Shown: positions 11,167-23,465 of the stretch, piece by piece
How the letters are laid out: the number at the start of each line of letters is the position of its first letter
Numbering within the stretch: the first letter of the stretch is position 1
Assembly: GCA_015680685.1 (NCBI GenBank)
Contig: MNCI01005370.1
Location: 211,545 to 275,544 of the forward strand
Reading direction: 5' to 3'
DNA length: 64,000 nucleotides
From: Gnetum montanum
Taxonomy: Eukaryota > Streptophyta > Gnetopsida > Gnetales > Gnetaceae
Position numbers and translations under genes: made by a program
Notes under the pieces: generated by a model
Told to the model about the DNA's origin: nothing
Database searches by the model: none
Seen by the model: only the letters and a program-made list of their open reading frames with translations

Positions 11167-11310
11167 CAGCCCAAAATGCTCTTAAACTATCATGCGGCCT
11201 ACTAAGGCCTAAAACTGGCAACTAACTTCATTTTACGCGATGGCCTGAAATGGCCTTAAACTAGCAATGGCCCTATGGCCATGGCCTTAAACTAGCATGG
11301 GGCCCACAAG
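11167..11310 (+). repeat. Short tandem array around CTTAAACTAGCA
   Basis: Four or five degenerate units contain GGCCTTAAACTAGCA-like strings. Similar arrays lie at 20480-20760 and, on the opposite strand, at 36790-37085. In each case the array follows a coding part of a Tat-type element. Confidence 0.6.
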
Positions 11311-11759
11311 GGGCCTAATTACATCAACAAAAATCCTAAGAAATATATCAATTTCATTACAAGCTAAAATGATAAAATGAGAAGTAAATAAATGTCTTGT
11401 TTTTCATTAAATCATAAGTCAAATACATAGTCTAAAGCTACATCATATATCCAAAAAGACATAAAATTTCCCAACAATAGGGCTACATCTCAAATGTTTT
11501 AATTTGCATTATGATGGAAAGCTAAAGTTCTTCCCCCTCATCTCTATCCGTTGCTCCACTAGGTCCTGTACCTTCACCTAGATCCTATGCAAAGCAAAAA
11601 TGAAACAATAGACCAGTCAATAAGTGGGATAATATGCAAAATCATAATGAAATAAAAAATGATAAGATAAGTTAAAATAACCTAAGATGGGCCTATGTCG
11701 ATGTCTGGGGGCATCCTATTGAGGCTAACCTATAGGCATTGAAGGATCTCATCCTCTGA
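11310..11759. other. AT-rich spacer, no gene seen
   Basis: I see no coding signal in this stretch between the tandem array and the 3' end of the antisense ORF. Confidence 0.5.
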
Positions 11760-14700
11760 CATGTGTGTTCAATCCTCCTCTCCAAAATTAATGCCTGTGA
11801 GGGTCTTCCCTTTCTCCATGGTTGTCCATACGAGCAGCCCTAATGAAAAGGTTGCAAAAGTGAACAATGATCTCTCACTCCTAGGGATCACTAACCACTG
11901 GATGGTTCACAAACATTTCATAAGATTGCTTTGCACTGATGGCATCAAGGAATATGTCTTGACATTGGTGCTCCATAGACTCATCCTAGTACTTCTTATG
12001 ATAGGCTGTGCATTCCATCTTATAATGATACTTGTGGTTTTTCTGAGTCTATCCCCATTCATATACTTTGGCACTGTAATCCTTTCAATCTTGGTTCTTC
12101 TGAGCCAAGAGGTCCATCTACAAGCACTATTCAATGACCTTGTAAGTAGCCTCATTATTTCCCCTAACAGAAAACTAGTACCTAGCATAGTCAATCTCAA
12201 CTGTATGCTAGCTACCATCCAATTTGTCGTGGGCTACCACGAAGTCATACCACAACTACAAATCTTCCAATTGGGCTACCTAGTTTACCTTCTATTCCTG
12301 GAGTTCTTGCATTTGTTTCTAGAGCTCCTTGTTCATGTGCCTACATTCCCACAATGATCATGCAGAGTGCAGTGCATACTTTCTTACCTCATCATATACA
12401 TGATGAGGCACCTGTTCTACCTTAGGAGGGAACTCAGGTACAAGATTAATCTAGACCACTCTCCTTGGGTCCCATTTAAGTCACAAGCCTGTTATACCAA
12501 GAGGTGAAACATTAGTTGTAAGACAAAGTAAAAAAGCCAAAAAAAAAGAGATAAACATACCTATCTCAAGATCTATCTATTTTAGGCAGTTGATCATGTC
12601 ATCCACAATTCCTTTCATGAAGGAAAACTTGTCTATAGTTTCTACCCATGGTCATGAGTGGAAAGTGGACATAGATTCAGGATGCTCAGTAGAAGCATCA
12701 CCCAATGTAATATAAATCATTTTAGGGTCATTAAAACAAAACACAAAAATATAAAAATGATTAAAGAAAGAGAAGAGGGAGAGGAAGAGCATAATGAAGA
12801 TGGTGGTGCAAAGCTCCTACCCAACAAACCCTCAAGGGTGAGAGTAGGGGGATCGCCCGTCTACACACCTTCAAACAAGAAATCAAACTCACCATTCTTA
12901 AATTGTAGTCCTTCCTCTTTGAGGTGCCTCAGCACTTTAGTGACTTCCTCATCCTTAAAGTGTCCCTTGATTTGAGAGACATCCTCTTCTAAAGGCTCCT
13001 CCTCTACAACAAGGGTCCTCTTGCCTATGTTGCATAAATCTAAATTAGAATACTCAACAATATAATATATGGCATAACACTAAATAATGCATGCTTACTA
13101 ACTAATTTTAATCATGCATCATTAACTCTAAACTACAACTTTTTGCCCCTTTCTTCAACTTCATGTGTGAGCTCCTCCATAGGGCAAGGCTTCTTTATTT
13201 GCATTGTTGACTTCATCGTCTTAGCAATGAGTCATGCCGCCATTGTTGTGTTACCTGTGTTGGTGGGTGGAGCCTCTCTAGCACTATCACATGCATGATA
13301 GGATGGCCCTACATGGCCCTTGGTAGTCACTGAAAAGGACTCGCCAATGGCCTCTGGGAGGTCTTGTGACCACATCGTGTAGAACAAATGGCAGATCCAT
13401 GGCTTGTAGATTTTGGTGTGATCTTGCATCATCCATAGCCTATTCTCATGAACCACTAGGAATTCTACAAACCTTTTTAGTCATGCTAAAAATAATGCAA
13501 AATGCACATGGGATCGTGCCTCGAGGTTGCTACAAAGTTTGACAATTTCAGCTTGTAGGCTATCAGCAAGGTATTTGGCCCAGTTATATTGTGTCTCTTC
13601 CTATATTATGTCTCTCATTACCCAAGCATGCTCCACCTCAAGGACCTTTCCTTGAAAAAGCATCTTATGAAATGCATGAGCCCAAAAGACTAGATAGAGG
13701 TGTTGAGCCACCAACAATTTCACTTTCCTCATGCATATACCCTTGTAGCCTTTCTCAGTGCCCAACCACTCTTCAATGTCCCCTCTATGGTTTAGCTCCT
13801 TATTAGTTTTCTCACCTACCAATAGACCTTTAGAGGGGATATCAAAGAGATCCAAAAAAAGGTTGTCCATGATCTCAAAGACCACCCACACATTGTGAAC
13901 TCGCATGCAGAAATGGTTGGCAATCTCAGTGAAAGAGTCAATTAGAGGAATCATCTCCAGTATTGGAATGTTTGAGTTCATGGCTAAGAAGAGGTTCATA
14001 AGCCTAGCCTATTAAAGATTCTGGGTTACCCTTGCTAGGGCCTCATTGCACAACTAGTGTTGTAAGCTATCAACTTCACCATACTTAAAGAGGAGGTTGG
14101 TCTTAGTGCATTCTAAGACAACCATTGTAACCTCTTTGGACTTGGTTGTAGCTATAGTAAACAAAAGTAGAATTAGCAACATGATAAAAATGTAAAAATC
14201 AAAAGTTCATGAAAATAAATAAGTGATACAACTTACGTGGCACAAAAGGTGTGTGAAATAGTGGTAGTGGGACTGAAACCTCTTCTACACTTGGTATCTG
14301 GGATGCCCACTCAACGTCCAACAAACCCAAACTTTGGAACCTCTCATAGGATTTAGAATACCTACTAGGATAATTCATCATATCTACTCCAACTTTCCCT
14401 ATAATCCCAACATGCATGTTCTCAGTGGATGAGAACTCCTGTAGGATTGCTTGGACTAGGGCTAATATCCCCTCTCCATCGTGGAGGTCATTTGTATCAA
14501 TAGAAAATCTACTAATAGGCAAAAAGGTAGTAAGCATCCTAAGTCATGAGATAATATGTAGTGTAAAAAATCACAATAGGGCTCACCCTCCAACACAGTA
14601 AACCATGCCAGGTGGATTCTAGAAGGCCATGTGCACACGACAAGAAAGGAATATAGTGTTGTATTTATGGTAGCATTGGAACTTGAGCATCTCCTAGATC

Positions 14701-15010
14701 CATGATAATAGCATGAGGCCTTTTGGTTACTAACTTGAGCTACCTATCCCTTCATATTCAACAGGTTCATCTAACATGAAATTCAAGATGCCTCAATTTG
14801 CTCTAGGCAACAACATCTATTGCTTCAGCTGACAAGTGTGACCATATGATCACATTGAAGTGGCGAAGTAGAAATTCTAAGAGTTCCTATGCATCCTCCT
14901 GAAACTAGACTATCTGGTGTCCCACATGTGCATGTGGTATGAGAACATTTGACATAGGATTACTCATACAACATAGGATCCCCACTAGTTCGACCACGAT
15001 GAGAGTAGGT
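11760..15010 (-). pseudogene. Antisense multi-exon ORF, copy 1 (unrecognised protein family)
   Basis: Exon-like blocks run on the minus strand, antisense to the surrounding gag-pol. Block 14537-14237 ends in a CACGTAAGT donor. An 85-base intron (14236-14152) ends ACTATAG, and the next block (14151-13601) continues in frame. Further blocks lie at about 13600-13140 and 12480-11900. They contain FDIPSKG...EEWLGTEKGYKGI, then KIYKPWICHLFYTMWSQDLPE, a coiled-coil-like piece, and YKMECTAYHKKY. The same blocks occur in the same order on the plus strand at 26500-36200. I recognise no catalytic motif. The copy is broken by stops, including TAG in the second exon. Extra antisense ORFs are known in some Tat elements; whether this is one of them is untested. 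Confidence 0.65.
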
Positions 15011-15269
15011 TTCAACAAGATCCTACAATGCCATAGTAACGAAAGAATTAGTATTAGAAAAAGGTAACAAAAATAAAAAAAAAGGTAACAAAAAAATGAT
15101 GAATAAAATAAGATAAAAGGAAAATAAAATTCATCACATGCAACATAGTTAACTTTTCTCCAAGCCCCATACAGAAGGAACATTGGCACCACTATCTAAC
15201 CTACTTAGTTCAGAATGTGGCACAACACTAACACTTACATCTTTTCTAAATGTTACAATATTAAAGAAA

Positions 15270-15605
15270 ATATCAAAACATTTTCTAACTATTGGTCACA
15301 CTCTCTATTGAGCATGATGGTTGCAAACTCAAAAATTTCCTAACTATTAGTCACGCTCCCCATTGAGCGTAACACTTTCCAACCAAATTTTTTCTAAGTG
15401 TTGGTTACGCTGCTAGGGAGCATGACAACTGCAGAGCTACTAGAAAAAAATTTAAAACTCTTTCTAAGTGTTGGTCATGCTCCTAGGGAGCATGAAAACT
15501 GTAGAACAACTGGCAACAAAAAAAACTTTGAAAATTATTCCAAGTGTTGGTCACACTCCTAGGGAGCATGACAACTGCAAAACTTGTAGAATTTTGTAAG
15601 TGATG
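15270..15605. repeat. Tandem array, five units of about 55-76 bp
   Basis: Units share CTAAGTGTTGGTCA-GCTCCTAGGGAGCATGACAACTG with variation. The CTCCTAGGGAGCATG core contains the palindrome CTCCCTAGGGAG in degenerate form. A looser set with similar wording lies at 22250-23010, at the equivalent side of the inverted antisense ORF copy. Confidence 0.7.
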
Positions 15606-15659
15606 AACATGGTAATGCCAATAGTTTACTACTTGTCATGCTCTCAGGGATGCCCAAAG

Positions 15660-16010
15660 CTTGATGGACATGACCCTTGGCTACCTTGGTCGAGCCTTGT
15701 CCTACAACGTAGGACACCAAAAACCCTTACCCTATGACATGGCATGGGATGCCCATGAAATCCTTATCCTGTCTCATGGCGTGGGACATCGCAAAAAACC
15801 TTATCCCGTCCTGCAATGTGGGATATGTAGCAAACACTTGTTCCATAGTGTGGAATGCAAAGTGCCCAAACCCTCAAGACATGCTACACTCATAATACAT
15901 GTAAAACCCCCATTCTATCATGTAGCACGGGACAATATAGAAAACCTCGTCCCATCCCATAGCGCTAGACATGTAGAAACCCTTGATGAAATCCTTGCCT
16001 AGCACCACGA
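15660..16010. repeat. Degenerate tandem array of about 45-bp units
   Basis: Units resemble CTTATCCCGTC...GTGGGACATG...AAAACC repeated about seven times with many changes. An apparent 113-codon ORF over it is a by-product of the repeat and is not called as a gene. Confidence 0.55.
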
Positions 16011-16489
16011 CATAGGATACCCATAGACCCTCGATGCCAAAACAAAAAATGGGACAAAATAAAGGAAAAAGAAATGCACAGTGTGCACTTCCTCCCTAGC
16101 CACAGCATAGTGGTCATGGTGGTGACGACAACGGTAGTTCCTACCCACAGTAGGCTACCTTCCAGACACCCAAAATTCAAAAGGCTCAAAAACACGTAGG
16201 AAGCAGGAAGGAACAAAAATCATGAGTAGAGCATAATGGCCTACCTGGCATATGACATCTCTTGATGTTCCTTAGCCCATGCCCTAGGAAGATGCCACAA
16301 GGTGCGCTTGCCTTCATCAACATTGGTGAGGCCAGGGTGTCTACGTTCACTCCTACGTGCCATCTTCAATTGCTATGCTCTGGCTTTCCTATTGTCACGC
16401 TCTAACATCCCTCTATGGATGCTATGCTATATCTTGGCTATGTTATGGTTAGATGACTCTTGGCTCTAATGGTAAAAATGATAGGTTTA

Positions 16490-16610
16490 CCATGGGTTGA
16501 ATGTCATGTCACCCTCCCAGAATGTCCTATGTTCCACATGTAATGCAGGATGCTCCATGTCCCACATGTAACATAGAATGTCCTATGTCCTATGCAATGT
16601 AACACCCAGA
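16490..16610. repeat. Tandem array of about 28-30 bp units
   Basis: Three to four units of the form TGTCCTATGTYCCACATGTAAYR. It is part of a repeat-rich 1.3-kb stretch (15270-16610) in which I see no gene. Confidence 0.6.
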
Positions 16611-16825
16611 GTTAAAAAAATTTTCTAACTTTTCCAGCTTCTTACACTTAAGAAAATTTTTTATATTTTTTCTTCTTACCTGATAAACGTTCATCTTGGT
16701 CCCACATTTCAAACCTTTCAAGCTTTGCTTAGACTTACACCCCATGCATAGTCTATGGTCCACTATAATCTTAAACTAACTATTTTATGGCCAATCGAGG
16801 CTATAGAAAAGAACAAAAAATAAAT

Positions 16826-16832
16826 AATAATA

Positions 16833-16862
<30 letters not shown>
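16826..16862. repeat. AT dinucleotide microsatellite
   Basis: AATAATAATAAA leads into an uninterrupted (AT)n run. Confidence 0.9.
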
Positions 16863-16867
<5 letters not shown>

Positions 16868-16994
16868 AATCTTTTTACACACTGCATAGTTAATCAAGTT
16901 TTCATATCATTGCCTTCGCTATTCTATGCATTTTGCTTTATTAAAACAGGTGTCGCTTGACATTTTTTTTATTATTTTGTAGGATCTCTTGAAA

Positions 16995-18690
16995 AATGAA
17001 TGCATATGAGAGTCTTTATTCGCCTTTAGTCTTGACTGGACCTCATGGCAAACTAATGAGATGCATAAACACAAAAATTTTGGACTTTGAACCACTTACC
17101 TATGACACCAACATAGCATCTCTAAATACATCACTAGATTGGTCATAACATCTAGTCTAAGCTCTAGACTTAGAAGCATGTGATGTAATTGAGGATCCCC
17201 TCATAGAAGTCCCTGTAACAACATGCAAAGGTGAGGCAAAAACATTGAAACTTAAATCCTTATTAGAGTCTCAAATCCAACAAAGCATCTCTAAAGTCCT
17301 TAGTGACAATGTCAAGGCATTCGTAGGGTCCTATGAGGACACGTCGGGCTTAGACCCACATATAATATAGCATAACATTATCCTAGATCCATGTGTTAAA
17401 CCAGTTAAACAAAAGACTCGTAAAGTCAAGCCTGAGTTGGCCATCCACAATAAGATCACTAAGCTTTACAAAGCTGGTTTCATCCGGGCAATAAACTACG
17501 TTGACTAGGTTTCGAACATCATAGTTGTCTCCAAGAAAAATGAAAGTATATGCATTTGCATAGACTTCTAAAACCTAAATAAGGAAACCATTAAAGATAA
17601 TTTCCCATTGCCTAGTATTGACCAACTCATTAATACTACAACCACTCATGCCTTATTGTCATTCATGGATGGGTTCTCGGGGTACAACCAAATCCACATC
17701 AACCTAGAGCACCAACCTAGCACTACTTTCATAACCCCCTAGGGTACATTTTGTTATATAATGATGCCTTTTGGACTAAAGAACATAGGAGCAACAGATC
17801 AATGCATAATGACATACATCTTTAGCAACTATCTGTTAGACTTGCTCAATGACTATGTTGACAACATAGTAGTTAAGTCCAAAGTGGCTCATGACCATGC
17901 AGATGACTTGGACCATGTCCTTAAACATTGCTTTAGACATGACCTTAGGCTTAATCCCAAAAAGTATGTCTTTGGCATCAAAACTGGTTACATGTTAGGC
18001 TTTGTGGTATCAGAAACAGGAATACGCATAGACCTCAATAAGGTTAAGGCTATCACCAACTTAGCACCACTAGAAAACCTTAAGGAGTTACATGGGTTAC
18101 AAGGTAGGCTACAATTCATACATAGTTTTATCACAAGGTTGACTAATAAATTGCAGCCAATGCAACATCTTCTCAAAAAGGGAATCAACTTTGAGTGGAC
18201 AACTCAATGCCAAGAGGCATTTGATAACCTAAAAAAGGAGCTACCTCAACTTCCAATAGCCTACCCTCCATAAGGAGATAAACCTTTCTACATTTTCCTT
18301 GCAACCTCAAACACGTCCATTGCTACCCTGCTTTGAAAAAAGTGAGATGATGGCTCTAAGGTCCTTGTTTACTATTTAAGCCATGTACTAGTAGCACACA
18401 AGGTGAAATATAATGATGTGAAGAAGATGTCTCACCTTAGTCTTTGCACTTAAAAAATGGAGACACTATCTTTTCTACAGCCAAGTCAATGTCATTTGCA
18501 AGAGCAATGTACTTAGGGCCATTACAATAAACATATATGAAAGTAGTAGAATAGCAAGGTGGAAGGCAATAACTACAGAGTTTGACTTGCACTATGTAGT
18601 GTAGGCATCTACAAAAGGTCAAGCAATAGTCACACAACTCACGGCTTCACCCATAGACAATTAGGCAATAATAGATCCAGAATTCCCAAA
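16995..18690 (+). pseudogene. Tat-type reverse transcriptase and RNase H, decayed
   Basis: The reading starts after a TTTTTTTTATTATTTTGTAG tract. It runs through a linker with DTSGLDPH, then RT motifs KTRKVKPELA, KAGFIRAINYVD, SFMDGFSGYNQIHI, MMPFGLKNIGATDQ and YVDNIVVKSK. The catalytic YVDD has become YVDN. The thumb and connection follow (LGFVVSETGIRI, FEWTTQCQEAF), then RNase H from about 18280. Trp codons have become TAG at YVD*VS and TP*GT. The longest open stretch is 17761-18273. Family assignment is secure, activity is excluded. Confidence 0.9.
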
Positions 18691-19160
18691 TGAGCATGTG
18701 AATAGTATAAGCCAAGTGCCTACAAAGTTTGGGACTATCTTACACTTTGATGGAGCTTTGACCACACAAAGTGGTAGTGCTGCTGCTATTATTACTTTCC
18801 CCTATAGGGAGATTCAACCCTTCGCATATCACTTTTCATTTCCCTGTACAAACAACATGGTAGAGTACGAAGATCTCCTTAGAGGCATCTTACTAGCTCA
18901 AGAGTTAGGAATCCAAGACATAGCAGTCTAAGGCGATTTGCAGCTAATTATCAACCAAGTCACAAAGGTTTACACTTGTAAGGCATAACATCTACAACCT
19001 TACTGTGATTTGGCAAAGCACTGCTTAAAGAATTTGTAACCATAGATGTCCAACATATACCCCATAGTGAAAATTCCATAGCTAACACATTAGCTACTTT
19101 AGCCTTAAGCATAGCAACAAACATGTTCTCTTCTTTGCCCATTTCAATAGTGGATTTCAC
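18690..19160 (+). pseudogene. Second (archaeal-type) RNase H domain of Tat lineage, decayed
   Basis: LHFDGALTTQSGSAAAIITF, then PCTNNMVEYEDLLRGILLA, ELGIQDIAV, stop, GDLQLIINQV. This matches the extra RNase H that marks the Tat lineage (F-D-G-A, T-N-N-x-A-E-Y-E-A-L, G-D-S-x-L-I-I-N-Q). The first Asp and the Glu are kept; the Asp of GD is preceded by a stop. Its presence between RNase H and integrase is the best single reason to place the element in Tat rather than Athila. Confidence 0.85.
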
Positions 19161-19249
19161 TAAAGTTATAACTCACACAAAAAGAATCACATCCATAAGC
19201 ACAACTCATGCCCACAAGTGGTATGACAATATTAATTCATACCTCCAAT

Positions 19250-20437
19250 AAGGAGAGCCCCCACAAAATATAACATCTACTCAAAAGGATGGAGTACAAA
19301 AATGATCATAGCAATATGTCCTTGTAGGTGATAATACCTTACTGTTAACTTATGTTAGTGGCAGTGAAGCATGAAAGATCATTGACCAAGTCTATGAAGG
19401 ACTATGTGGGGGTCATATAGCTCCTAGGAAAATGGTGACAAAAATAATATGTCTAGGCTATTACTAGCTGTACATGGAGTGCAATTGCATCTCCAAAGTT
19501 AGGACATGTGACATGTGTCAGCTTCATGGGAACCTAATGCATGTGCCACCCACTAAACTACATACCACAGAGATCATGTGGTCATTCCAATGTTGGGGGT
19601 TAGACATCATAGGGCTTATAACACCTAATTCTTCCATAGGATACAACTTCATCATTACTACAACTAAGTATTTCGGAAAGTGAATTGAAGCCATTCCCCT
19701 TAGGAAGACAAAATCACAACAAGTTTGCAAATTCATTCTTGACAATATAGTGACCAGGTTCAGTGTCCCCATGACTATAATCATAGAAAATGGACCACAA
19801 TTTAGCAGTGCAAAAACCAAAGCCTTCTATGAAAACCTTGATATCAAACACTCTTTCTCGTCACCATACTACCTACAAGTGAATGGTCAAGAAGAGGCTA
19901 CAAACAAGGTTGTCGTCAACCTTCTAAAGAGGATGCTTAACAATAGCAAGTGATGATAGCACAAACAACTAGTCTACGCACTATGGTCCTACTACGCAAC
20001 ATGTAGAACTGCGACAACTAAAACCCCATATAGTCTTGTGTATGGATCTGAAGTAATGCTACCTCTTGAATTATAGGTGCCATTGCTCTGCATGATCCTC
20101 TTGAGCTTCATTGATGAGGTTCAAAACAATGAGTTGAGAACCAACAACCTCAACTCTATAGAGGATGAGCACATGTAAACACTTGATTACATTGAGTGGT
20201 ACCAAGAGAATCAACAACAAAAACACCATCACAATTAGCATCAATGCCCAATCAAGAAAGGAGACTTGGTCCTCAAGGTCATCCATGAGCCTGTGGACAA
20301 ATTCTCAACCAACTTGGAAGGGCCTTTCTTGGTCACTAAGGCATACAACAATGGAGCCTTCAAGCTCACTAATCTAGATGACAATGAATTTTCGAATCCT
20401 ATTAACCATTCATACCTAAAGTTGTACTACATCTAAC
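19250..20437 (+). pseudogene. Ty3 integrase, decayed
   Basis: Zinc-binding part: an H-x-x-x-H-like GGHIAPRK region, then CISKVRTCDMCQLHG. Core: WGLDIIGLITPNSS carries the first Asp, TIIIENGPQFSSAK has Glu where the second Asp (DNGPQF) is expected, and NGQEEATNKVV carries the third acidic residue. C-terminal: KKGDLVLKV and GPFLVTKAYNNGAFKLTNLD, then YLKLYY and a stop at about 20435. Two internal stops and the D-to-E change indicate an inactive copy. Confidence 0.88.
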
Positions 20438-20479
20438 ATGCAGTATCACACCAATGACAGAAGCATGGTAAGTCCATAT

Positions 20480-20760
20480 TCACTATGACATTAAACTAGC
20501 ATAGACGTCTGCTATGATATTAGACTAGCACAGAATGTCTTTGGGCTATGACATTAAATTGACATCCATAGCATGATCCGCTATGATCTTAAATGGCCAT
20601 CCACCATCTGTTGTGATGTTAAACTAGCATAGTGGTTTGTGATGTTAAACTAGCATAGTGGTTTGCTAGGACCTTAAACTAGAACATCATGGTCCACCTA
20701 GACCTTAAACTAGGATCACCGTCTGCTAGGACTTTAAAATAGAACAACATGCAGTCTACC
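20480..20760 (+). repeat. Tandem array around TTAAACTAGCA downstream of integrase
   Basis: About nine units of 26-35 bp, each with CTATGA-NNTTAAACTAGCAT or CTAGGACCTTAAACTAG. It starts 45 bases after the integrase stop. Tandem repeats between pol and the 3' LTR are a known trait of Tat/Ogre elements. Confidence 0.75.
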
Positions 20761-20799
20761 AAGATCTAAAGAAATTCAAAACCTATAGTTTAACACACA

Positions 20800-22240
20800 T
20801 AGTTCTACAGACAAGTGAGCGACAATACTTCTAATCTTCTATCATCTTCCCACACATCTCGGGTAGGATGGAGTGGGACGTTGCAATTCTAGAATGAAGT
20901 TCACATCGTTAAGAAAAAATCCTCTGGGACATTTGTAGCATCACCATCCTTGGCATCGTTTTGATCCTCCGAAAATGTCATTTGGCATCTTGTTGACCTT
21001 TCAAATCTACCATCACCACCACCAATCATTCTGGTCATATCTCTCACCGTTAATAGCACTCGCTAGAATTCTAGTAGTACTATGGCTGGGCCACAGTATT
21101 GCCATCCTCTAGCCCTTGCCTGAGCTTGAAAGAACATCTAGCAACATGATTCTCTACCATGTTGCTGGGTTTCTTAGCTCCTACCTTTAGTTAGAACTTC
21201 TAAGAACTTGCATCACCATTTCCTCTAGCCACTTAAGTGCTCACTACTGGTGTGGCTATAGGAGCTTTCTATCCTACCACCACCAATGCCTGCATTAGCT
21301 TTCTTGCTTTGGACATTGCATGTAACTAACGTAGCACTTATAGCCCTTACAATGCCTAGGCATATAACACTTCACCCTCATCTCATGTGGTGGTTATTTT
21401 TCTTGTTTTCTCTGTCACATTTGCAGGATGAAGTCGGGCCATGCTATTCAAGGGTGTGTTTCATTGTGATGGAAAGGCACTGCATTATTCCAATGTATCC
21501 ACTTTGACTTGCCTAGCTACTTAAGAGTGCACATCCCTACTATTCCCTTAGCCAAACTAACCTCTACCTCTTGATCTTTCAATCTCCCACATCCTTTGCA
21601 AGCTTCCCTAATGCATATGAAACTTTTCCTATTGTTAGTCGCTAAACCCATGATAGATGTAACACAACTCCTCCCAAGGAGGAAACACCTATCCTACAAA
21701 TTCCATGTAGTTTCCACTAAAATGTTGGCACACAGTTCACTCAGCAACACAAAAGGAAGCAAAAGAGAGAAAGGAAAACAAAAAAAAAAGAAAAATATAT
21801 AAAAGAAGAAGAAGAAGACAAAGAAGAAAAGAAAATGGAACAAGCCAAGTGACCAAGTCAAATGGGATAGTTTCTGTCTCAAAACTAGTTCAACCCTGGA
21901 TTGACCATCTCACAAGCACTTCGACGAGAGGTTGAAATCCAAAGGATAGGCCACCTCCACATGCTGACTTCCTCACAAGCACTCTGACAAGGGATTATGC
22001 TATGGTGACAAGACATCATGATGTTGCATCCTACAATTATCCTCTTCATCCATTGTCCCTTGGCCCATCTCCCTAAACTATTCCTCTACCACACCTCATT
22101 CCCTTAGCACTCTCAAGCACAGTGAAGCATTGTCCAAGTAGGCACTAATGAATGGTGTTGTTGTCATGTTCATCGTGGTTTTTTGTATTCTTTGTCGATG
22201 TCTCTCAGGTCAATCCTCCATATGTCAACAAATAGGGGCT
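20800..22240. other. Spacer, no gene seen
   Basis: Low-complexity C/T/A-rich sequence with scattered short ORFs lacking recognisable domains. A purine-rich tract (about 21771-21840, AAAAGAAGAAGAAGAAG) stands out. The junction between the two inverted Tat-type elements must lie in or near here, but I cannot place it. Confidence 0.4.
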
Positions 22241-22249
22241 AATGAAACA

Positions 22250-23010
22250 CCATCAATTTCAAGCTTTTGTAGTTTAATGAAAGATTTTTCTGTGTCAAAG
22301 CTTGGGCAAAATTTTTCTAAGTCTAGTGTCATGTTGTGTAGCATAGATAGCATAACAAACTTGAAGCCCTAATTTTTTGCACAATTCTTCTAATTCTACC
22401 TACTACACTCCTCAACACAGCTAGTGTAGCACACACTTCCATGGCCAATCTACACAAATGTCAAGCCAGAAGCTATCAAGGATTAGTTGGCATGGACCAA
22501 AAAATTTGGCAAATTTTCTATCTACCAAACTATCAAGCTCACTATGCTCTCCAGCTTGCCCAGCTTAACACATGTCCTGATTTCTAGTTCACCTAAGCAC
22601 CAACCTAGAGTCTATCAAAGGTGCTTAGGATGGAAGAAACAATTTGGAAAATTTTCTATCTTGTAGACTATCATGCTCTAATATGCTACACAACATAGAT
22701 AGCGTGACATAGGTTTTAGGGCCAAATTTTACCTAAGTGTTGGACAAGGATTTGTCAAGCTATCTTAACATAGAAGATGAATTTGGTAATTTTCTGACTT
22801 CTGAGGCTACCTATCCTACAACACCTCAGAGTTTGGTTAGCATGTCATGAAGAAACATTACAAATTTTGGCAAAATTCATGAAAGTACTAGTGCTATGTT
22901 GTGCAACATAGACAGCATGACAAGTGTAACAAGTTAACATCTGCAAAAATTTTACAAAATGTTCATATTATGCTCTGTCACACTGTGTAGTGTGGACATC
23001 TTGACATGTG
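22250..23010. repeat. Degenerate repeat field with TGTGTAGCATAGATAGC motifs
   Basis: Recurring strings are TGTGTAGCATAGATAGCATRACA, CAAATTTTCTATCT and CTAAGTGTTGGACAAGG. Units are about 120-180 bp and strongly diverged. The last motif is shared with the array at 15270-15605. Confidence 0.45.
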
Positions 23011-23457
23011 AAAAATACCTCCGAAATCCTCTAGAAGCTCCCAAAACTCAGCATCAACCTTCATTTTAGCTTCAACATTCCTCTAGTGGCCAAGATCAAT
23101 AGTTTTCCTTGCTTTTGCACCCCTCATTAATCCCCAAAATTGTCCCTATGCTTGACCCTACTCGGAAGAGGGGGAAGACGTAGTATTGGAGTGTAGACTC
23201 CAAGTTGCATTTATTTTAACACTATTTGTAGGTACATGATAGTCTCTTAGACTCTGGCACATGAAATTTGGGTGGTGTGATCACAGTTTAGCAATTTCTA
23301 AGTTCCCATTATTGTCTTGCAAAGCATAACACTTTGAGCTTAACACTCACAGTGTAAAATTTTGAGTGTAACATGTTAGAGTGACTTGTCCACGCCCATG
23401 CTACGTGGGATCCAAGCCACATGGTGCCCAATCCACATCTCCCATCAACCCTAGCCT

Positions 23458-23465
23458 TATAAATA
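23458..23465 (+). promoter_or_regulatory. Candidate TATA box upstream of antisense ORF copy 2
   Basis: TATAAATA in a locally less AT-rich context. It lies about 760 bases before the first candidate exon at 24223. It could belong to an LTR or to the ORF; the sequence alone does not decide. Confidence 0.35.

Noticed and set aside
11761-12357. 198-codon plus-strand hydrophobic ORF
   Set aside because: It is the complement of the antisense ORF copy 1. Its hydrophobic look comes from reading the reverse strand of a charged, coiled-coil-like region.
15661-16002. 113-codon plus-strand ORF
   Set aside because: It lies fully in a tandem array with 45-bp period (divisible by three), which gives open frames by chance.
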